A stretch of DNA of 64,000 nt, taken from the NCBI RefSeq assembly GCF_030272615.1, contig NC_081405.1, positions 308,178,014 to 308,242,013 on the forward strand. The letters are read 5' to 3'. The notes under the pieces were generated by a model. The model had not been told where the DNA came from. It did not search any database and saw only the letters and a list, made by a program, of their open reading frames with translations. Below, in pieces: positions 1 through 11,459 of the stretch (positions within the stretch are counted from its first letter, which is position 1; each line of letters begins with the position of its first letter). A program made the position numbers and the translations under genes. The stretch is from Cryptomeria japonica. Lineage: Eukaryota > Streptophyta > Pinopsida > Cupressales > Cupressaceae.

Positions 1-299
1 TCAAAATACTAAATCTAAATATGATTTTTTTGATGTGCACGTCAAACACTATGTTATGTTTTTCAGAAAAAATCAGGGTCTATTTTTCATGCGCGAAGAA
101 TTTGACCCCCTTAATCTTATCCAATTTTGAAAAAAATTTAGTAGTTTGGAAACTAGATTCAGAGTACTACAATATTTGTTCTTTGATTATCTTCATATCT
201 TGAGTGGATGACTTTCAAATTTTGCCTCCAAGTTCAGGTTCACCTGATTTCAGAAAAAAAGTGTCCACTTATACCCCCCCTTTTGACCACCATCTTTGT
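1..299. other. Unassigned AT-rich sequence
   Basis: No gene recognised. The stretch holds C-runs (263-300) and short open frames without composition or motifs suggesting a protein. It leads directly into the LTR-like block downstream and may be the edge of the same repeat. Confidence 0.4.
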
Positions 300-1980
300 G
301 CACTTACCCAAAAATTAAGTATTTCTTTTTATTTATAAAATTAATTCCATATTATTTTTAGTTTATTCAATATTATTAGCTTTGGAGTATGTTTTGTTTA
401 ACTTAATTTGCAAATTTAACATAATCACTACAAATGAAAAGTATGTAATTCTTTTCTCATACACAAAAAATATGAATGTTTGTATATGCACATGCACACA
501 AACATACACTTTAGTCATATAAATCTGTCCATTTAATTAAAAATGAATATTTACTGTTTATTTGATTAATAAACCCACTAGCCAACAATTAATTAAATTA
601 ACACTTAATTAATTCATCTTCAATCATTCTTCTATTAATTAATTAAATTATTCAATTTATTTAAAATTTTTTATTAAACCAAATTCACAATCAATAAATG
701 AATAAATCCTATTTATTTAATTTAATTCCCTTTCCTCTTTTAAATAAATAAATAAAACATTTATTTAAATCATTAAAAATCCTCCCACTTGCATTCTCCT
801 ACAAATACAAGTTGCAACCATAATTGAAATAAATTAATTTTATTTTAATTTAAATCCTATTTTCCCTCACCCACCAAACCCACTTGCAATCTAAATCCCC
901 TATTAGACCCTTCTAATCACTTTCTAATAATTCCTAATTAGCCTAATCCATCCCCTAAATATTGTCACATTCCTAAGCAACTTGGAGTCACTTCTGAAAG
1001 CTTTCAAAGTTTTTGAAAAGCATTTAATGCTTTATGTGTTCAACAAGCTAACCTCTAAAGTCTTTTAAACCACTAATGGCTCTTACATGACCATTAATGA
1101 CTCTTACATAACCATTTGGTTAAATCCACTTGCCCCATGGTTAGAGACTTTCCCTCTAACTCAACTCTCATTTAACCCATGGGTCTCTTCAAGCATTTAT
1201 TGCTTTGACCATGGTTATCCTCACTAACTCTTGTACAAGAGTTTATCCATTGGATAAAGACATTATTTATTGGATAATGGCTTTATTCTTTCAACTCAAC
1301 ATTAACCTTACCTCCCAAGTTAACCCTCAAGTCATGTCAAGCATTTAATGTTTATTCCCTCTCCCCTCAACCCATCTCTTGTTGACATTTGTCATCCTGG
1401 GATTGGGTTGAAAGCCCTCACATAGATCATAAACCCACCAATCCTGACCCTTGATGAGAATACTCAATCTTAGCCATCCATGGCTCCATTTTACCTATAA
1501 ATAGAGCTCATTTCTTCATAATCCAGATCCTGAAATCTTGTATGCATCTAACTCATAGTGAATTTTAGAGAGCATTTAGCATAATCATCTATATTTGTCA
1601 TTCTGGGCTAAAATTAATATTAGATAATTAGATAATATATCTTTTTAGCTTGTTCACATTTGCATTTTCATAATCATCCATTTTACAATCTTGAACCTCC
1701 ATAAGACATCTAGAATAGTGCAAAAAGCTACTCAGAGCTACAATCATTTAAGAATTTGGAGAGGAGAGGAACAAGGGAGGAGAATCTACAAGCACGGTGG
1801 AAGACATTTGGAGATGTCTTAGAGTATTTATTTTCTTTGTTAAGCTCTTTATTTTGCTTTAAGTGTCTCTCTTGATATGCTTGCTTAGGATAGTGTTTGA
1901 TTTCTGATTTTCTAACACTAACAATTGGTTTCTTGCCTGTTTGTTTGAGTTTGTCATCCTAACTATTCCTTTTTGCAGAG
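300..1980 (+). repeat. Putative LTR or LTR fragment resembling a Ty3/gypsy LTR
   Basis: Seen: the AT-rich first half has many TTAATTAA tracts. A C-rich middle follows, with phrases such as gacatttgtcatcc. After that come a TATA box and a leader-like segment. This order matches the LTRs of element C (33058, 45099), which have AATTAATTAA tracts, then gacacttgtcacc phrases, then TATAAATAG. No TG...CA termini, target duplication, PBS or PPT could be fixed, so the limits are approximate. It is inferred to be a diverged solo LTR or truncated element of a Tat-like lineage. An unrelated AT-rich repeat is the alternative. Confidence 0.35.
1496..1503 (+). promoter_or_regulatory. TATA box of the putative LTR
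   Basis: TATAAATA followed by gagctca, at the same relative place as the TATAAATAGG of element C's LTRs. It would be the retroelement promoter; no activity can be judged. Confidence 0.4.
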
Positions 1981-3112
1981 CATCACACAATATAAATATA
2001 AATTGTAATTTATTCTATTTAAAAAAGTGTATTTCAAAATATTTTAGTGAAATTTAATTGTAAATTCTAATGGTATAAATGAATACAAAAATTGACGATA
2101 CATTTGATCTTTTATATTTTGAAGGGCAAATATGGATATTTATATTGGTAAGGTTGATCAACATAGAAGTTTTGGCCATGCGAGGAAGGTTAAATTGTCT
2201 TTCAACTTTAGGTAGACAACGATCCAATTGATCTTTAGTTTCTATTGCTTATATTTTTGTTTGTTGTTATAAAGTTTTACCAATTTTGCACTCTTAATGT
2301 CTAGATTTGGATATTTAACTATGTATGTTTTTCTTTTATTCTTTGAATATGACTTGAATGCTAAAAAAAACTTACATAAAATGTCTATAATCTGTGAGAT
2401 GTGTTGATTGTAAATGATAACAAGTTAATATGAATTGACTTTGCCTTGTGCATTGTTGTCAAAGCAACATGGTTTCCATGACTACACAAAATCAATAATT
2501 ACCCCTTAGTTGGTGAAACACCACCTAGATATTATCTAATTTGTAAATAAATATTTTTTCATCCATGCATGTGCTTGAGAAACCATGCATGCACTTAATT
2601 CACAACTACCAATGTGATGCCTAAGTTATTTATTTCACTCATACAAATAAAAAGGTGGGATTATATGGATAATAACATTAACACACCAAGGCTATCAAAA
2701 TGAGGGTTTTAGCGAATTTTTCCTTGCCTTCCTTTTGTGATGGGTGTTTCTTTGCATGGAATTAATGTAAATACCTCCATAATTCCACAAGGTTTGTGTA
2801 ATGTAGGGAAATTGGAATTGACTAGTCTAACATGCAAACTATGCATCAAATCCAATCCCATTAATTACAATGGAGAACAAACAATAGGCCCAAGTATAAA
2901 CCCTTGGGAGAACTAGACACTATGATGGTTTGATTGATTCTCTTTTTGTGTTTGATTGATTGGATAAGTTGAATGCAAGAACTAGGCTAAAAGGTGCAAA
3001 ATTGACAATAAAAAAATAGACAAATGCTGAACTAATAATCAAAGAACAAATCCAGATATGGAAAGAGAATGTAGAGAGGAACTTGTCACAAAAATATGAG
3101 CTCAAAATAGGT

Positions 3113-3285
3113 GGACTATGGGGCTAGGCACCATAGTCCTGATAGTTGTTTGGGTGTAGAACATGGTTCAAATTGAACTTATGAGCTTCCAATCTTCTGT
3201 CTAGTCATCTTTCAAGTCAAACCATTTGGACTATGGTTCCAAGTGCCCAAGTCCTAGTGGACAGGGGTACTAGGTACCCTAGTCC
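3113..3285. repeat. Three copies of a 27-nt imperfect palindrome
   Basis: Copies lie at 3113-3139, 3228-3254 and 3259-3285. Each is exactly 27 nt, opens with GGAC and closes with GTCC. The 9-nt outer arms pair: GGACTATGG with CCATAGTCC in copy 1 (perfect), and 7 of 9 in the other two. The central 9 nt are themselves partly palindromic. Copies 2 and 3 are separated by 4 nt. The same length and design recur at 3875-3901 and inside the solo LTRs at 56010-56098, 57696-57722 and 58342-58368. Confidence 0.75.
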
Positions 3286-3874
3286 TTATCTTTTCTATTA
3301 AACTAGGTCTTGTTGTCTTTGTCTTAGTCTATATTGCACTTTGTATCCTCAGTCTGAACTTGAAACTTATTTTCGAGCTTGGATCTACACAAAAGGAGGG
3401 AAAAAGGGTATTGGGTTGTATATGGGCTTTCCTCAATCAAACCCCAAGTTGGAATTAACCCTACAAGAATGATGATTGAGAAATAGAAATAAAAAAATGA
3501 AATGCTTAATTTAAATGATTACACCTTTAGTTTGTAATGAAATACTCTTAGGATAAGTCCTCCATGTGGTAATGCAATAACATAATAGATACTCATAAAA
3601 TCCATCATGAAAATATAATAGAAGATGAATTTTTGTTGCTTGTTGCTCCTTGAACTGAGATCCACTGTTACAGAATAAAAAATTCTCTTGGAAAGAAAAG
3701 ATAAAATAATAATGAAATAATAGAACATGAATTAGGAGTGATGTCTTATATAGGGATCTCAAGGTAAATTCACCTTTTAGTTGAAGTAAAATAATCATTT
3801 TCTAACTTTGAGAATAGATTTGGAAATAGAAAGACATAAACATTATCCTCTCAAAATTTAAGCTAAAAAACATT

Positions 3875-3901
3875 GGACTATGTGGCTAAGCTACATAGTC
3901 C
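3875..3901. repeat. 27-nt palindrome, fourth copy
   Basis: GGACTATGT and ACATAGTCC arms (perfect 9-bp complement) around the 9-nt centre ggctaagct. Counted as 13-nt arms around one base, 12 of 13 positions pair. Same family as the 3113-3285 cluster. Confidence 0.75.
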
Positions 3902-4372
3902 CTCCCAACAAAATAGGCTCAAATTTTTAGGGTCATGAGATAATAAAGCCCTAATACTAGATCTGTAATTTATATGAAAAATGAAAATATTTAAGTGGGG
4001 AAAAAAGTGCATTGAACTTTAAAATGAGAGATGACCCATATAAGCTTAAAATGAAACAGGAGAAATGACACCCTTAAAATAAGGTCCCAAATAAGAAAGT
4101 GTTGATATTAAAGTAAAATAGGACTCATATAATATTGAGTTAAATATTGATTTAATGCAATAAAAGGTGCTATAATGTAGAGGAATGGGAAATACTAAAA
4201 TGAGTGCTAAAAGAGTGTGAAATTTGACTCATTAATTATGGAGTACAATTTAGACACTATATTTAGTCCCCACATTAGTGGAGTATGAACTTATACTCAT
4301 ACTCACAAGAAAGTAGAAGTGAAGAGATAGAGAATCTATGAGAAAGACAAGATAGGGATAGGACAACACTAT

Positions 4373-4472
4373 CATTGATGTCAAAGTATGTAGCAGAAGC
4401 TGTCATTGATGCCAAAGTATGTAGCATAAGTTGTCATTGATGTAAAAGTATGCAGTAGGTTTTTTCATTGAG
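4373..4472. repeat. 31-bp tandem repeat, about 3 copies
   Basis: Units start at 4373, 4404 and 4435 with cattgatg, followed by caaagtatgtagca or a variant; a fourth cattga begins at 4466. Units 1 and 2 differ at about 4 positions and unit 3 is more diverged. No function is suggested. Confidence 0.75.
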
Positions 4473-5047
4473 GTTATTGTTGTTGTTAACCTCTGATGTA
4501 TCTTAGAGAGTTAATCGTGTAACTATCATTGTTATGTCAATGCACTTTGAGTTTTTATAGTCTTAAGAAGTCCCATTGATTGACATGACTATGAAATTGG
4601 CTATAACATGAGTTGATGGAAGTGGTTTGGAAGTTTGTTCTAGAATGGTTGATATTCTTACCCAGACATCGAGCTTGTTTCAATGGAAAACTACATAAGA
4701 TTTGTATCTTCTAATGATTAATCATTATGACATATGATTTGAATGGTGAGCATGCCTACACAATTATTATTAGTATCTCATGTTTCTAAATCTCTAGTAT
4801 GATGAAACACAATGTTGGTCCACTAGTTTGCTACTATGTTGGCAAAAGACCTAGTTTGGGTTCTGAAATTTTGTAATAGTTGATTTGAGTGCGGGTTGCT
4901 AGAAATTAAGGGTGGATGCTCTCTATGATCAGTGTGATCCTTGGCTAATTTCTTGAGACAAGGTTCTTTGTGTGGAGCTGTCTGTACATATTTTGGGCTA
5001 GACCTATTGCATATTTGATATGACCAACTTGCAAAAGAATCGAAGCA

Positions 5048-5102
5048 TGTGCCTCTTACCTCTCTCCCACCTCTCTAGGTCTCTCCATCCCTTTCTTCCT
5101 CT
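5048..5102. repeat. CT-rich tract, left half of element D's target
   Basis: Polypyrimidine sequence (cctctctcccacctctc...). It continues on the far side of element D at 12600-12925, showing that D inserted into a CT-rich low-complexity region. Confidence 0.7.
5098..5102. other. Target-site duplication of element D, left copy
   Basis: cctct, matched by cctct at 12600-12604 directly after the other end of the element. Because the target is CT-rich, a chance match is more likely than usual, but both copies abut TG/CA termini exactly. Confidence 0.7.
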
Positions 5103-6232
5103 TGATGGACTTGAAAAGCACCGAGAGGGGGGGGGGGTAAATTAGTGACACCAAATAGAATACTACTTCAAACACTAACCGGTAGATGAACTTAACAAAG
5201 CTTTTAAACACAATCCATGCAATCCATAAAGATATAACAACATCCACATATCAACCATAACACAAGTGTTTATATGTGGAAAACCCAAATAGGTAGAAAC
5301 CATGGTGAGATGATACTCACAAGTTAACTATTTGTAGTAATAGATAACTGACCGATTAAGGTCTACAAAGTGCTCTGCTAGGAGCAAATCTTGTTAGAGA
5401 TCCCAAAGCTTGATTAGAAGCTTATACCCTGTTAAGAGTAGTACCCTATTAGGAGTAACCTTGCTGAAGGATTTAAGAATCTAAACTGATCCCCCTATTA
5501 GAGGATTTATACATTGAAGCTTGTTAGAGCTTACCCGGTTAGGGGATTTGATTCTATTGTAATGGTTAGAAAACAATAAGAATGATTTGATTTGTTCTGA
5601 GTAGTACAATACTTGCTTGATCAGATCCTTCTAAGTACATTCAACATTTCTCTTCAACATACTTTTTATCTTAATACCTATATCTCTTCAAAAAGATTTC
5701 ACTCTTCACAAATACCATCAGTCGTTGAAGTTTTATAGAGATGTTGATATATATAGACATTCAAATTTCATGTCGGCTTAGGAAATCATAAAACAATTTC
5801 CTAGGTGCAATGTATCTGGACAAGTGACCATAACGCATCACAAAAATTACCGCCAAATAGTTGGTGCTGGTAACTCATCACAAATATCACCTCCAAGTAG
5901 TCGGTGTAGGTAACTCATCACAAAAATCAACAAATACCGGTTGGAACAATCAATACCGGTTTGAATAAAACATATGAACCGCAGTCCTTGAGTCTCTTCT
6001 TGATCTCCATCTTGATCTTCATTTTGATGCCGACTTAGTAAAACCATAGGTTATCTCTTATGCACATACCGGTTGACACAAAGTACCAGTTAGAGATAAA
6101 CTTCTAACATACTAGTTAACAGTGTAAACAATTGAAGTTACACCAGTAGTAAATATAATCATATATGTGTGTGAGAGTGTTTCATCAATAACAACAAGTG
6201 ATGAGTACATAACAATAATCATCAAGCTAACA
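5103..6232 (-). repeat. Element D 3' LTR
   Basis: 1,130 bp, repeated at 11460-12599. Its minus-strand start is TGTTAGCTTGATG, next to the purine tract. Its minus-strand end contains the C-run and ctcggtgcttttcaag, followed by the terminal TCA. Several ACCGGT hexamers lie inside. The CT-boxes and the phrase accatggtttctacc are shared in kind with the E and 21014-21828 LTRs. Confidence 0.9.
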
Positions 6233-6244
6233 ATCTCCCCCTTT
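6233..6244 (-). other. Polypurine tract of element D
   Basis: Minus strand reads aaagggggagat, immediately before the TGTTAG start of the 3' LTR. It would serve as plus-strand primer in reverse transcription. The same tract precedes the 3' LTRs of A, B and E. Confidence 0.85.
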
Positions 6245-6416
6245 GGCATTGATGGCAACACTTAGAAAATTTTACAGTGATACCACTAAGTGTGCATACA
6301 CAAAAAATTTATACATATACTCATACTCCCCCTTAATGTATGCATAAATACAAAATTTTCAAAACACACATACATATTTATAATCCCCCTTTGACAACAA
6401 TGCCAAATTGAAAAAG

Positions 6417-6417
<1 letters not shown>

Positions 6418-6465
<48 letters not shown>
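6418..6465. repeat. (AT)n microsatellite
   Basis: About 24 AT units in the 3' untranslated part of element D, between ORF2 and the purine tract. The neighbouring 6245-6521 holds no coding sequence. Confidence 0.95.
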
Positions 6466-6469
<4 letters not shown>

Positions 6470-6521
6470 GTAACACAGTGTTTAGCATATACAATAGTAA
6501 CAAAAAAAACTGTATCAAAGT

Positions 6522-9500
6522 TCAAGCATAAACAATTCTCATGAAAATAATATTGTAGCTTGTCTTCAATTGTGACAAAGAATTTGTCCACGACTCCAAA
6601 ACGTTCTCAGTATACTCGAATTTTGACAGCAGCTGTGAATGAAATTCTTCCATTGAGTCCAGGGTGCAGGTTTCAGGGGTTGCTAAAATAGCTTCTACAT
6701 TGGAGTAGGCTCTCTATAATATGTCTACTTGTGATGTGAGCAGACTCTTGAGTTCCTTTAGAGACTGAAGTCTCTTAGCCTTCTCATTATCATATATATG
6801 TAGTTTGTTATGCAAATCATCTACAAATTTGTTAAATGCAAGTATAGAGTCCTGGAGTGGGACATATGCCTTGCATATCCTTTCTAGCTCTTTCTCTATT
6901 TTTGTTTGTCTTTTCAAAATGTCAGAATAAAAGAAAGAAAAATTAGAGGTGGACGCAAGATACTTTCCTCCTATTTCAATATCATTTCTCAACAAATCCT
7001 TATTGTGCGACATAGCCATTTTCCCACTATCAATATCCTTTGCCAGTTTGTCTCCATACTTCTTCTTGTGATTATTTTCAACATATAGTTGAGCAACATC
7101 TTCTAGTGACTTGATGTGATCAGATGCATCTACAACTAACTGACCAAGTTTGCTTATGGTTGTAGGAAGATGTGCTATAGCTGTTTCCGGTAGTAAACTA
7201 AGCCAAATTTCTACTGCAATCTGAATTGTTTCTGCCTCAACCCTTTGCTCTTTCAGTCTCTTCTTATGCGCTCTAGATTGCATAACATTAGCAATTTTCA
7301 TCATTTCTGATGCGCTCAAAGTGTTCATATCAATAGGTCCTGAAATACTTAAAGAATCATCATCATCATCTTCAAGTTGTTTCTGCTTTGCCGGTTTAGG
7401 GTATACAACCTTAATGATAACTTTCTTTGTATTCTGCTCTGTTGTTGTTTCAAGTGATTGTATGACAACACTTTCAGTAGTCTCCTTCTGAATTTCTTGA
7501 ATGACCAGTGGAGATTAGGGTTTCTCTAGTTGTTCTGTTGCCGATGGATTGACCACTTTTAGTTGAGTAGCCGGTTGCTCAACTAGTGTAACGTGTACAT
7601 TTGTGATAGCTTGGGGCTCCATATCTAGTGCACTATTGTCTCTAGATAAGTCCACTATGTTTCAAACATCATCATCAACAAGAATAATGGAATCATCCTT
7701 CTTCTTGAGTGGATAGACGTCATCAGGTTGAATAATTTCCTCTTCATCCATTTTCGGTAGAGTAGCATTATTAGTAGCATCATCCTCATTCATAGAGGAT
7801 TGGATGAGCTCTTCCATCGGTTGGATATCATAGGCTATATGATGAGTCTCAGTTTCAATGATTGTTCTCTTTCCACTGAGTAACTTCAATCTCCTTGATT
7901 TAAATGTAAACTGAGATTTGTATCGAGCAACTAAAGTACTAATATCATCCTTAAGAAAATATTGTACAAACACCTTATCAATGATCTCTTTCTCTAATTT
8001 AATAACTTCCTCCCATTTAATCAAAAGAATATTATTCAAAGAATCTGAGATATCCTCTTCTAATTCTTGTGGATATCTACTGTAATGACACAGATGAGTG
8101 ATTACCTGTTGAAACACTTGCTCTTTCTCATCTTCAGTGAAGGAATCAAAATGCTCCTTTACATTAACAAACCTATTCCTCCTTAGTGTCTTCATTGTCC
8201 TTTCAAAATGGGTTTCAGGTTTGAAGGATGCCATATCAATAGGTGTAGTTTCCTTTGGCACTACCTTTACCTTCTTGGATGTTTTACTAGTTGATTTTTC
8301 CTTCTTTGGTTCTTCATCAAAATCTGATCCCTCAGACTCTGGTTGCAAAATCAATTTCCTGCCTCTCTTCTTTGTCTCTTTCTTAAGATATATTTTGGGT
8401 TCCGGTTCCTTTTTGGTTAGGACACTCCTGGTAACCCTAGTACTCTTTGTTGCTGGAGGTGCTTCATCAGACTTTTTATTCTTTCCTTTTGTACTTTTAG
8501 TAGGTGCAGTTCTGGTTTGTTTAGGTGCTTGTTGGACTGCCACAATGTCCAATTTTGCCTTCTTCTTGTCTATAGGTGATGATAATAGGGTATTAGCATA
8601 ACCAACAAGTAAGTCATGGTTGACCTCATAACTCACCTCATAAATCATGTCTTCCATTTCTTCTTCTCTTGGCTCAATTGCTTGCATTAAGCAAAAGTCT
8701 GTAATAACAGTGAAGATTATGTCCTTCTTAAAGCGTTTTACCACATCTTTTGGTAGCCTCATTCTTATACTCATCTTCTTTTGGAACTCATTGAAATACC
8801 TATTCAGGGTAGCATGGAAAGTATTCTTTATAGCCTTGATGTTGTTCTTAATTTGTGCAGAGATCAGTGAGTCCTTTGACCACTCAATGTCTCCAATTCC
8901 TGGTAGAAAGTTCTGAAAGTAAAAGAATAGACCAACTAATAGTTGACCATACTTGAATTTTAGACTACTATCCTACTTGATAGATTGCAAATTCAAAAAT
9001 AGTTGTCTTCTAATAGCTTCACAAAGATCATAGTCTGTATTATCAATAATCATTCTGTGAGTTGTGTGAACTGTTACAAATGGAATACTGTTAAGTGTAC
9101 TGGAGTAAAATAATCAGTAGCCTATCACCATTGCTGCTAGTTTTACTGGAGGTTTCTTAATATTGTTGATGGAAAAAGCACACCCATCAGATGTCGAACT
9201 GGTTAATTTGAAGACAGTATCCTTTAGAATTTTCCTTAGCTCAGGTACTTCACCGGTTAAGAAATAGCTAGTCACAACCTGAATGGCTTCCTTTGTAATT
9301 GTGTGAGTCCTTTCTAAGTACATGTTTTCTCCATGAACTCTACTCAAAATTATTCTGATATGCTCTTCTTCACAATCTTCAAGGAAATAAGAGGCATTAT
9401 GAAAACCCTTTTCAAAAACCCTAGCATATCATGTCTTAGTTTTACCATCCTTATCACAAAGTGATTTCAATTGTGTGTACATGTATAGAGACCCTATGTC

Positions 9501-9662
9501 TTCTAACTTGCAGTCTATATAACCGGACAAATCACCTTTGACCAAAAATCTGCTTGGAACTCACACCAATGCATTATATGACATAATTTGTTCTGCCTTT
9601 ACAACTTCCATGGGCTCATATGTGATCATCAACCTCTCTACAGACTTTGAAGTAGATGCCAT
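6522..9662 (-). pseudogene. Element D ORF2, uncharacterised about 1,050-residue protein, broken
   Basis: One minus frame runs from ATG at 9662 (MASTSKS...) to TGA at 6522, interrupted by stops. TGA follows the peptide NALV, another TGA follows GKTKT, TGA lies at 9114-9116, TAG follows LQSIK, and TGA lies at 7662-7664. TAA follows QLEKP and a TAG follows SQVDIL. Open pieces are 9114-9347, 7662-8774 and 6714-7328. Order: N-terminal globular region (motif THTITKEAI), a GLFFYFQNF...GIGDIEW segment, a region with MQAIEPR and YEV, a Lys/Arg-rich linker, a helical segment, an acidic linker and a C-terminal coiled coil. The blocks align by eye with ORF2 of A, B and E. I do not recognise the family, and see no catalytic motif. 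Function unknown; a structural or RNA-binding role is only a guess. Confidence 0.8.
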
Positions 9663-10109
9663 TCTAGATAAGCAAGATTCAAGGCAGTATGTTCAAAGAA
9701 ATACCTTGTTTCATGCACGTTGCCCCGTTTACCGATTGAAACACCCAAGTGCACACCAGTTCAACTTTGTGTAACCTTTAATTCAACTCAATTTCTCAAA
9801 TCACGAAACAATTCAACAATTAACAACAAGACAATCTTACTTAGCTCTGCAATCACTTTAAATTTCTTTCTCGAATGGGTTAGGGTAAAAAAAAGTAAAA
9901 CTTGGTTTTATCATTTTTACCTACTACAATAAATGCTCATCCATTAGGGTTACAAACCCTAATTTCACCGCTCAAGTGGAAAACCGGTTGATAGCAGTCT
10001 AACAAAAAGTTACCGAAATTTCATGATTCAAAATTCTTTCCCACTCATTTTTCACAAGGGGTTCAGAGATGTTTTACCATTAAGCTCCCCTTAGCCATAT
10101 TAAAAAGGC
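9663..10109. other. Spacer between ORF1 and ORF2 of element D
   Basis: 447 bp without coding capacity. E has a spacer of nearly equal length (455 bp) at the same place, and A and B have shorter ones. This may be where a second start or subgenomic message lies, but no splice or promoter signal is convincing. Confidence 0.5.
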
Positions 10110-11397
10110 TTAACTCACTGGTGTAGGGTTCTCTTCACTGGGTGAAAGAACAATTTCTTCTTCAGGTGACTCATTATTTTTCTTCTTCCAAGTTCGATTC
10201 ATTTCCTCTCTGGTTTCTTCAACATTAAATTTCTACTTTCCTTTCTGATCCTTAGAAGAGTTGACCGATTTTTTGTTTCTGGATTTACAAAATTTTTCTA
10301 AGTGCACTGGTTTATTACAATGATAACAGGCCATACCAGATGATCTCCAAGGTCCTGCATTTCCTCTTCCTATTATTCTTCTGCAATTCATAGCCACATG
10401 ACCAAAGTTATTACAGAAGGTGCAAATAACATTTGTTACCTTTTCCATCTCGAATGGACTAAATCAGTTGCCGTAGGATCTTTGCCAATTCAGGTTTATC
10501 CAGTTATCAAAGTTCCTTATCCAGTTACCATTTGGTCTTGTATGCATGTGTGTCACGGGATTGTTTGCTCCATATCTGTACTCAACATATCTATGTCCAT
10601 ACATTCCACATGTGAAGCAATGAACTTCAAATTATTGAACACATATGCAGTATTGTAGTTTGCATTTCTGTTAGGTTTGTCCCTACAAACATTTGTAGTG
10701 TGACTAGGTTTATGGCAAATGAAGCAGACAGGTTTAAAGACCTTCTTACTGGTAGGCTTATTGATCTTAGAAGCAAATTTGTTCTTAGGATTGTTGCTCT
10801 TTGTATCAGAGGATTAACCTTTTTCAGTTGTGTGAAAACCAAGTCCAGAGATATCACCATTCATTCTTTGTGATTGAATTTGTTCTTCCAGCATGGTAGA
10901 AATTTTGACGAACTTCTCCAACTTCTCATTGGCTTCAGTAAACTGTTTGATGAGATCTTCATTATGCTTAGACAGGTTCTCTTTCAGAGATGATGCAAGC
11001 TCAAGATCTAGCTGTAGGTTTTCCTTTTCTTCTCTTTCAACAATCAAATTCTCATGCATATTGTCTTTTTCCCGTTTGATCTTTGTAATCTCTTGATCTT
11101 TTTCCCGATAAGATCTTCAAAAACTCTGCTGGCTTCCAATTCCTAACTCATGTGGATAGTGAGACCTTCTAGCTCTCTCCTCAAATTCAGTTTCTCACCA
11201 TTTAAATTTTCAACTTCCTCTACTAAAGCATAAATATTGGCTTCATCTGAAGAACTATTATCAGACATCTCTAATAGTTGTTCAGTTAGCTCTCTCCTTT
11301 TGACTTGAGAAGCTTTCAGTTTGACCCATAGGTTTTCAAGCTCATTTTTGCTAGCTTCTAGCTCTCTAGCCATCTCAAAGTAGCTCCTGTCCCCCAT
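10110..11397 (-). pseudogene. Element D ORF1, gag-like protein with coiled coil and CCHC zinc knuckles, broken
   Basis: ATG at 11397 (MGDRSYFEMAREL) matches E's ORF1 start. Residues 1-85 form a heptad-like coiled coil containing KRRELTEQLLEMSDNSSSDE. A TAG at 11143-11145 stands where E has Gln. Later pieces lie in other frames (10814-11059, then 10233-10448), so there are at least two frameshifts. Zinc knuckles seen: CFICHKPSHTTNVC, CTFCNNFGHVAMNC and CYHCNKPVHLEKFC, all CX2CX4HX4C. The tail after the last knuckle has the pattern VEETREEMNRTWKKK, shared with E, and ends at TAA 10110-10112. CCHC knuckles bind RNA in retroelement Gag proteins. No capsid domain is evident. Confidence 0.8.
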
Positions 11398-11444
11398 GGT
11401 GGTTTCAAGGCTCCCTTCTAAGTGGTTAAGATTCAAGGAAGTTT

Positions 11445-11457
11445 GGCTCTAATACCA
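11445..11457 (-). other. Primer-binding site of element D
   Basis: Minus strand reads TGGTATTAGAGCC, two bases inside the 5' LTR. It differs by one base from the TGGTATCAGAGCC complement of plant initiator tRNA-Met. Confidence 0.85.
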
Positions 11458-11459
11458 AA

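Larger units (their letters stand above)
1981..5097. other. Unassigned intergenic sequence
   Basis: About 3.1 kb without a recognisable gene. Frames up to 95 codons occur (3511-3798, minus) but are low-complexity F/L/Y-rich and unsupported. It contains the palindrome cluster, a 31-bp tandem repeat and a CT-rich end, all listed separately. A fragment near 2920-3110 resembles no protein I know. Confidence 0.4.

Noticed and set aside
3511-3798. 95-codon minus frame, and an overlapping frame
   Set aside because: Low-complexity F/L/Y-rich translation of AT-rich DNA without motif or homologue in the window.
8137-8916. Two plus-strand open frames of 154 and 89 codons
   Set aside because: They are antisense shadows of element D ORF2; the Phe/Leu/Ser-rich translation mirrors the Lys/Glu-rich protein on the minus strand.
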